Positions 30,198-35,506 of a DNA stretch of 35,506 bases are shown one piece after another (positions within the stretch are counted from its first letter, which is position 1; every line of letters starts with the position of its first letter). Made by a program: the position numbers and the translations under genes. Source of the stretch: an uncultured Lachnospiraceae bacterium (lineage in GTDB: Bacteria; Bacillota; Clostridia; Lachnospirales; Lachnospiraceae); contig CAJUFL010000041.1 of assembly GCA_910585605.1 (NCBI GenBank), positions 1 through 35,506 of the forward strand, in the 5' to 3' direction. The notes under the pieces were generated by a model. That model ran no database searches. It saw nothing but the letters and a program-made list of their open reading frames with translations, and was not told the DNA's origin.

Positions 30198-31823
30198 TTA
30201 AGCACTTTTCTCTTTCCTTCCTAATCTTCTTTCGCTAAGTTTTAACCAAATATTCCGCAACATTTGCACTTCATTATTAGACAATCCTAGTCCGTTTACA
30301 AGCAAAATCCTATCAGAATAATCCAATACTTCTTCAATTTTATTATCCCGAATCAACTGATCTATTTTTTTTACATCTAATAGTTCCGCATTCCTCATCG
30401 GAATCATTAGTTTACGAATTTCGCTAGGTTCAAAAGTCAACACTCCTCCGCCATAGCTTCTCCCGGTAACTTCTGCCAAAGCAAGTGTAAAAGAATTTAA
30501 AAATGCGGCTGCTACATATTCAGGATTCACTCCATCCAAAAATCTAATTTTATGAATTGTATCTGTACTTACAGCATTAGCATAATTGAGAATAATACGA
30601 GGATAACGGTTGACCTGCCTTAAAATAAATGCATCCGGCTCCCATGACTGTGGCACGCAATACCAATTCTTGCGTATTCGGCATTTATATCCCATATTAA
30701 ACCCTAATTTTTCTCCATACTTTATATACTTCTGTTCTTCTTTGCTTAGTTCGGAGAAGGGAAGATCTTTTGGTGCAAACATATATACCTTTTTCCCTTT
30801 ATCAACCAAATTTTTAAAATCCATCTCTGATAAAATAACCCCTTTCAATTGTTCTGTTTTTCCAATTATCATGCGAGTGGCATTTCCCAATTGATATTCT
30901 TTAACCATGTCATAATTAAGTAAGAAAAACGAATTTTCACCACTAACAAGCCCTACGTTAATCTCGAACAAATCAGTCGTAGGCACAATATCAACATTGT
31001 TGCGTAGTTTACGCATAAGTTCAATTTCTTTGCACGATAAAAAGTACTTTATCCATTTTTCATCGCTATGGTTTAGTTCTTTTACCTCATAATCATAGAA
31101 ATTGGTTAAATCCAAATTACCCAAATCGTCCAAATCATTCAACTCGATAACTTGTATTCCTTTACTGTCCGAAGTTTTCTCACCTAACAGCAAAATAACT
31201 TCCTGTTGAATATCCTCAAAAACTATTTTCTGAAACGTAATTAATGTAAGCCTATCAAAATACTTCGCTAAAAATTCCCTTGTTTCACCTGCATAACTTA
31301 CTTGAAATAATTCAGCAGGAATAACCATACCAAGCTTTCCGTTTTTTGATAATACAAGTGCTGACAATACTAAAAATGGCAACCATATATTTGTTAATTT
31401 ATTCGGATGTAATCCTGCATTTCGCATGAGCTGAAAGGCTATTTCTCTGGAATCAGCATCCACATTTTGATAACGAATAAATGGTGGATTTCCTATAATT
31501 ACATCGAATTTTTGTTTTCCTTCAATATTGTCTTTATAAAATCCAAAAAAATCCCCATATATCACTTTTGTACCATATATAGATGCCTTTTTTGCTTCCT
31601 CTTCAAATAACTCTATTCCTACAATCGTATCTTCTATAGATAAATTCGGATTGATTTCTATTACTTTCTTTGCTGCTTCTTTCAAAAAAACACCGTCTCC
31701 GCAGCTTGGTTCTAATATGCCCTTCGTATTGATATCTATTGCCCAATTACATATAAACCGTGCAATTGGCTCTGGCGTATAATAACCTCCACGTAATTTC
31801 TCCAATCCCACTTCACTTTTCAT
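30198..31823 (-). CDS. Eco57I-like N6-adenine DNA methyltransferase
   Basis: 541 residues from the ATG at 31823 (AAGGAG seven bases upstream). A gamma-type N6-adenine methyltransferase: motif X GYYTPEPIARF, motif I LEPSCGDGVFLKEA (39-47), motif IV IIGNPPFIRYQN (NPPF 112-115). It is followed by a TaqI-type target-recognition region with LMIPMRNAELLDVKKIDQL near the end. Size and arrangement resemble the separate methylase of Eco57I (about 544 residues by memory). It probably methylates the strand or site that the fused enzyme does not protect. It overlaps the upstream gene by a few bases. Confidence 0.9.
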   Translation of the reverse strand: MKSEVGLEKLRGGYYTPEPIARFICNWAIDINTKGILEPSCGDGVFLKEAAKKVIEINPNLSIEDTIVGIELFEEEAKKASIYGTKVIYGDFFGFYKDNIEGKQKFDVIIGNPPFIRYQNVDADSREIAFQLMRNAGLHPNKLTNIWLPFLVLSALVLSKNGKLGMVIPAELFQVSYAGETREFLAKYFDRLTLITFQKIVFEDIQQEVILLLGEKTSDSKGIQVIELNDLDDLGNLDLTNFYDYEVKELNHSDEKWIKYFLSCKEIELMRKLRNNVDIVPTTDLFEINVGLVSGENSFFLLNYDMVKEYQLGNATRMIIGKTEQLKGVILSEMDFKNLVDKGKKVYMFAPKDLPFSELSKEEQKYIKYGEKLGFNMGYKCRIRKNWYCVPQSWEPDAFILRQVNRYPRIILNYANAVSTDTIHKIRFLDGVNPEYVAAAFLNSFTLALAEVTGRSYGGGVLTFEPSEIRKLMIPMRNAELLDVKKIDQLIRDNKIEEVLDYSDRILLVNGLGLSNNEVQMLRNIWLKLSERRLGRKEKSA

Positions 31824-34818
31824 TATCATACTCCTTTACTGTTCCATATAGCTCTGAAATTACTCCATCCAAGTGTTGTGATTCCGTTTCAATTAAGCGG
31901 CAATACGTGTTTTTCTGCTCTTTTGTTTTTTGAGTATTCCGTCGCCGTTTTAGCTCCATAATATTTTTTACACTGGAAACAATTTCATCGTGTTTCTTCG
32001 CTTCTTCTATGTTCTCAAAATCTATTCTGTATATTGGAAGTTTTGCAATAAACTGTTTTCCATGAGAATAATAATCTCCACGAAATGTACTTGCCTTGCT
32101 TTTTACAACACGTTCCAACAGCCAATAATTCAATAGTGCCTGTATATAATATAAAGATTCCTTTGTAGATATTTTTTTCTCAAGGCCATAGAAAGGTCCA
32201 TTTCCGCCACCGGTAAAGCAGGTTGTCTTATCATCATAGACATAATTTCCCTCTGTAGATAAAACTGACCAAATTAAATGTTCCCCCTTTGAAAAGCGCT
32301 TTATACTTTGGCTTCTCCCAAACTGATACCAATTATTTTCTGTTCTGCGTTGAATACTTCTCTGTTCCAAATCTTCCTTATATTCTTCCAAATATGCAAG
32401 CGCTTTTGGAAAAACCGTTCTCATTTCATTTATAGAATATAGAATAGGTTTCCCTTTTACTGTATGATACGGAAATATCAGCATCATATTGGGCTCAATA
32501 TCCACATACTTTTCTAATTGAATATCATAAATACACGGTTTCAATATATCCGTTTCAACGCATTGCTCCTTACCTCGGCAATCAATAAAATATGTCAAAC
32601 CATTTTCCTCTTTTTGAGCCTTTATAATATATATCATATCTGCACTGGTTTGTAGCCCAACAAATATATCTGATATTTCTTCTAATGGCTGACACTTATC
32701 TTTTACCTGATCTAGCAGTGAAACAATATCTTCAGATAAAAAACTCCAAGGCGCTACGCTTAAATATTCGATAGGATATTCCCGTAATTCCACTTGATTT
32801 GCAGCATAATATTCATTCAGGTTCTTTACAAAACCAATCTTAAATTTCTTATGATTCGTCTTCTCTAAAAATAAAAGGCATGTATATGTACTTTTCCCTT
32901 TAAAAACCTGCCCGGTTCCAAAGTGAATAATTTTTTCAACACATTTCTTTTCAGAAAGCATTTTCCGAAGAACAGTACCTGCTTTAATCAACATAAATTT
33001 ATGTGGAACAATATAACCTAATCTTCCATCAGGGGTCAAAAGTTCCAACCCCCGCTCTAAAAACAGATAGTATTTATCTAACAACTCTGATTTCGCTGTT
33101 TCAAATTCTGAAATATCTGATTTGAGATATTTGTATTCACTTTCAGAATAATGTACCATATTCTGTACTCTGATATAAGGCGGATTACCTATAATAGCAT
33201 CAAATTTTCTCCCCTTAAATTCTGTATTCCAATCAAAGAGCTTAATTTGTGATATAAGTTCTATATCTTCATAAAAATGACTATTGTAAATCAAATATTT
33301 GGAATCCACCAGGCTGTTCCCATTTCGAATGTTATTGTCTAAATTAGGCAGAACTTTCCCATGTGTACTAACAGCGTAATTTTTTATTTCATCTAATGAA
33401 ACATCCTCTATCAGTTTAATAAGCAGACTAAATTTGGCAACTTCTGTCGCCAAATTATCTATATCAACCCCATAAATATTTTGCTTTAGTATTTGATACT
33501 TTTTATCAAAAGAAAGCGTATAAGAGCCTTCTCCCTTTGAGATAAGAATCCCTCTTTGTAACGCATTATCCTTGTCCATTTCAATATAATACATTGTATA
33601 ACAGTTCAAAATATATTCATATGCAGACAACAGGAAATTTCCTGAACCGCAACAAATATCCGCAATACGATATGTATTCCATTTAGAAAAAAGTTCATAT
33701 TTATATAATGGTTCTAATGTCTGCCCGACAATAATATCTGTTATATTCTTCGGCGTATTTACTACTCCTTGTGAATCTATGATTTCTGCTTTCTTTTCAG
33801 CAACAACTTTTATATCAGAGATTGCAATTTTTTCTTCCAAAAACAACTCGTATATCTGCCCAATTATATATGGATCAACAATGCTAAATTCATAACAGCT
33901 ATTCGGATAATACAATTCCTGAAAAATACGAATCAACAATGCATCTGTAATTTGAATATTTTCTTCATCAATTAATTCAAACAAACCAGAATTATATTTT
34001 TTGTCTGCTGCATTAAATAGTGCCCTTAATTCTGTATATGTTTTTATTTTCTTTAAGGTTTCATATTGTTCAAGATTCCTGTCCTCGCAAATGCGCAGAA
34101 AAACAATTCGATTAATGATCCTTTGAACAAAAACATTTAAAGATTCTTCATCTAAGTCACAATTGTTATCGTATATGTCCTGGCTTAAAGAATAACGCCA
34201 TTCTTTTATTTGAGCAAGAAAATATTTATCAAATGGTTCTTTACGAAATGTATCTGTAACTTTATCAAATATTTCAAAAAACTCCCCGGATACAACCGAA
34301 GCATATGATAATAATCGTGAAATCTCAGTAAATTTATCAACGTACTCTGTATAATGATAATGCGCGATCATTGCTTTTGACACTTCATCATTTTCGCTAG
34401 GTCTAATAGAAGTATCGTATATTATCATATCAGTAAAATTTGACAAAATTGATGCTTTCAGATTTCCGTTCCATCCATACCGGCGTGTTTGAAATGCAGC
34501 TTCTTTATTTTCCATAATATTAACGCTTGGCTTTTTCGTTTCAAGGAAAAAGCAGACTTCCGTTCCCAAATGAAATGCATAGTCTGGTTTCTTTTTTCTA
34601 TTCTCTCCATCTTCCTCAACATATACAGATGCTTCATGTTTTACTTCCCTAAGATGTTGCGGAAGTTTCTTTTTATTAAGCACATCCCATCCTAAAATTT
34701 CAAAAAAAGGATTGATAAAGTCATTCCTTACCTCTGTTTCATTATAATCAGTTCGGCTATACTGAGCAAAATGCTCTGCATAAGCTCTGACAAGTTCAAT
34801 CAGCCTATTGTTTTGCAT
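31813..34818 (-). CDS. Eco57I-like type IIG restriction-modification protein
   Basis: 1001 residues. An N-terminal PD-(D/E)XK nuclease of the HsdR-N type (PDY 78-80, FFLETKK with E93 and K95, AAFQTRRYG) is fused to an N6-adenine methyltransferase. Motif I is ADICCGSGNFLLSAYEY (about 386-402) and motif IV is IIGNPPYIRVQN (NPPY 545-548). A C-terminal target-recognition region with SKASTFRGDYYSHGKQFI follows. Length is close to R.Eco57I (about 997 residues by memory), whose recognition site is asymmetric; the site here is unknown. It is the second gene of the operon, 11 bases after the XRE gene. All catalytic motifs look intact. Confidence 0.9.
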   Translation of the reverse strand: MQNNRLIELVRAYAEHFAQYSRTDYNETEVRNDFINPFFEILGWDVLNKKKLPQHLREVKHEASVYVEEDGENRKKKPDYAFHLGTEVCFFLETKKPSVNIMENKEAAFQTRRYGWNGNLKASILSNFTDMIIYDTSIRPSENDEVSKAMIAHYHYTEYVDKFTEISRLLSYASVVSGEFFEIFDKVTDTFRKEPFDKYFLAQIKEWRYSLSQDIYDNNCDLDEESLNVFVQRIINRIVFLRICEDRNLEQYETLKKIKTYTELRALFNAADKKYNSGLFELIDEENIQITDALLIRIFQELYYPNSCYEFSIVDPYIIGQIYELFLEEKIAISDIKVVAEKKAEIIDSQGVVNTPKNITDIIVGQTLEPLYKYELFSKWNTYRIADICCGSGNFLLSAYEYILNCYTMYYIEMDKDNALQRGILISKGEGSYTLSFDKKYQILKQNIYGVDIDNLATEVAKFSLLIKLIEDVSLDEIKNYAVSTHGKVLPNLDNNIRNGNSLVDSKYLIYNSHFYEDIELISQIKLFDWNTEFKGRKFDAIIGNPPYIRVQNMVHYSESEYKYLKSDISEFETAKSELLDKYYLFLERGLELLTPDGRLGYIVPHKFMLIKAGTVLRKMLSEKKCVEKIIHFGTGQVFKGKSTYTCLLFLEKTNHKKFKIGFVKNLNEYYAANQVELREYPIEYLSVAPWSFLSEDIVSLLDQVKDKCQPLEEISDIFVGLQTSADMIYIIKAQKEENGLTYFIDCRGKEQCVETDILKPCIYDIQLEKYVDIEPNMMLIFPYHTVKGKPILYSINEMRTVFPKALAYLEEYKEDLEQRSIQRRTENNWYQFGRSQSIKRFSKGEHLIWSVLSTEGNYVYDDKTTCFTGGGNGPFYGLEKKISTKESLYYIQALLNYWLLERVVKSKASTFRGDYYSHGKQFIAKLPIYRIDFENIEEAKKHDEIVSSVKNIMELKRRRNTQKTKEQKNTYCRLIETESQHLDGVISELYGTVKEYDNEK

Positions 34819-34829
34819 ATAATATTTTC

Positions 34830-35045
34830 TTACCTTTCTAAATCTTGCGGAACTATTTCAACTATATCCCCTATATTGCAATTCAATTCTTTACATATTT
34901 TTTCAATAACTGTTAAAGTTACTGTTTCTCCATTAGTCATCTTTGCAATAGTACCATTACTAAGACCTGTGCGAGCCTTTAAATCGCCTTTATTCATTCC
35001 TTTATCAATTAAAATTTTCCATAATCCATTATACGAAATTGCCAT
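34830..35045 (-). CDS. XRE-family regulator of the restriction/SIR2-HerA operon
   Basis: 71 residues, one Cro/CI-type helix-turn-helix of the YozG class: YNGLWKILIDKGMNKGDLKA, TGLSNGTIAKMTNGETVTLT, VIEKICKELNCNIGDIVEIV. Small controller-type regulators commonly precede restriction genes and delay nuclease expression. It is the first gene of the operon, 11 bases before the fused enzyme, with a strong promoter about 50 bases upstream. It probably controls all six genes. Confidence 0.92.
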   Translation of the reverse strand: MAISYNGLWKILIDKGMNKGDLKARTGLSNGTIAKMTNGETVTLTVIEKICKELNCNIGDIVEIVPQDLER

Positions 35046-35093
35046 GTCACACCTTATCTTCTTGAAATCAATAAAACAAGTATTTTATCCTTA

Positions 35094-35122
35094 ATTATAC
35101 TGTATTCATATTACTTCGTCAA
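35094..35122 (-). promoter_or_regulatory. promoter of the six-gene defence operon
   Basis: Minus-strand -35 TTGACG (35117-35122), an exact 17-base spacer, perfect -10 TATAAT (35094-35099). It is one of the two best promoters in the window. Imperfect CTTG...CAAG arms at about 35061-35080 could be an operator. Confidence 0.85.
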
Positions 35123-35183
35123 GAACTATATCTATTTTTTTAGAGCATATATTCATATTTAAAGATACATTTTTCTTTTACAT

Positions 35184-35211
35184 AAGCGGCAAGATCATAT
35201 TCTCGCCGCTT
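35184..35211 (-). terminator. terminator of the TnpV-like gene
   Basis: Arms AAGCGGC/GCCGCTT around a 14-base loop, 11 bases past the TAA, with AT-rich sequence after it. It isolates the mobile-element gene from the defence operon promoter. Confidence 0.6.
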
Positions 35212-35221
35212 TCACATTAAA

Positions 35222-35506
35222 TTATAGACAATATATAATTTCTTCCCTTACAATCTCCTCTACCCTCGCCCTAATGCTATTCATTCTCTGCACCCAAAGC
35301 AACTGGTCTTGTGCTTTTAGCTGTTCTGTAACTTCCTCCCTCTCCGCCATATGCTCCACCAGCAAATCAAATCTTTCCTCTGCCTGTTCCTGTATCATCA
35401 GAAGATGTTTTTTTAATTCACCCGATAACAGCAATCCCGAATAAATTCCTCTCCTATAATTCTCCAAATAAGACTTCCGCATCAATCCAAATTTCCTCAA
35501 CTCCCC
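35222..35506 (-). CDS. tnpV: TnpV-like transposon-encoded protein, partial
   Basis: At least 94 residues; the frame is open through the right edge, so the N-terminus is missing from the window. It reads FGLMRKSYLENYRRGIYSGL, LLSGELKKHLLMIQEQAEER and AQDQLLWVQRMNSIRARVEE, matching the C-terminal part of TnpV proteins found on clostridial mobilizable elements. The role in transfer is unclear. It marks a mobile-element edge beside the defence island. Confidence 0.88.
   Translation of the reverse strand, partial: GELRKFGLMRKSYLENYRRGIYSGLLLSGELKKHLLMIQEQAEERFDLLVEHMAEREEVTEQLKAQDQLLWVQRMNSIRARVEEIVREEIIYCL

Noticed and set aside
1..35506. CRISPR arrays, tRNA or rRNA genes
   Set aside because: I looked for regularly spaced direct repeats and for tRNA/rRNA signatures on both strands and saw none. 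The three AATAAGGG boxes in the repeat at 10402 are too few and too short for an array.

Overview
The window looks like accessory chromosome from an AT-rich low-GC Firmicute, most likely a gut Lachnospiraceae/Clostridia species. The basis is Shine-Dalgarno sites of the AAGGAGG type, TTGACA/TATAAT promoters with 17-bp spacers, a YjdF-family gene with a structured leader, a TnpV-like protein, a holin-like type I toxin and clostridial-type Wadjet proteins. Nearly every gene is on the minus strand. The clear plus-strand genes are a membrane XRE protein (11509-12810) and a 155-residue protein (25824-26291).

Left third (1-8250). Positions 1-4900 look like a worn immunity/toxin-type locus: a truncated SMI1/KNR4 (SUKH) tail, several unrecognised small proteins that read into one another in different frames, a RhuM-family gene, a SUKH-like protein apparently split into two overlapping ORFs, a DUF3592-like membrane protein with a frameshift, and a leucine-rich-repeat remnant. 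A GNAT acetyltransferase, an XRE/DUF3169-like pair, a membrane XRE regulator and a HipA-like kinase toxin-antitoxin pair follow. The kinase pair has two inverted-repeat operators, one filling the spacer of a near-consensus promoter.

Middle (8250-16400). This part holds ordinary accessory and housekeeping genes: a membrane protein, a TfoX C-terminal-domain protein, a GNAT, a small pyrophosphatase-like protein, an ABM-like protein, the plus-strand membrane-anchored XRE protein, RecQ, and YjdF behind a probable yjdF riboswitch. A dispersed repeat of about 150 bp occurs twice (about 10402 and 15915).

Right half (16395-35506). This is a defence island. First comes a four-gene Wadjet system in the order jetD-jetA-jetB-jetC, with unusually structured noncoding gaps inside it. 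Then comes a patch of mobile-element debris (an AntA-type antirepressor fragment and inverted repeats) with a 39-residue holin-like type I toxin and a convergent candidate antisense RNA. Last is a tightly packed six-gene operon behind one strong promoter: XRE regulator, Eco57I-like fused restriction-modification protein, Eco57I-like methyltransferase, SIR2, HerA and a KTSC-domain protein. At the right edge is a partial TnpV-like protein.

The most notable system is that six-gene operon. It joins a restriction-modification pair to the two-gene SIR2-HerA module and adds a small KTSC protein that may be a further component. A second theme is that several genes are broken by single-base indels in homopolymer runs. 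That may be real decay or sequencing error, and the reads should be checked before the genes are called pseudogenes.
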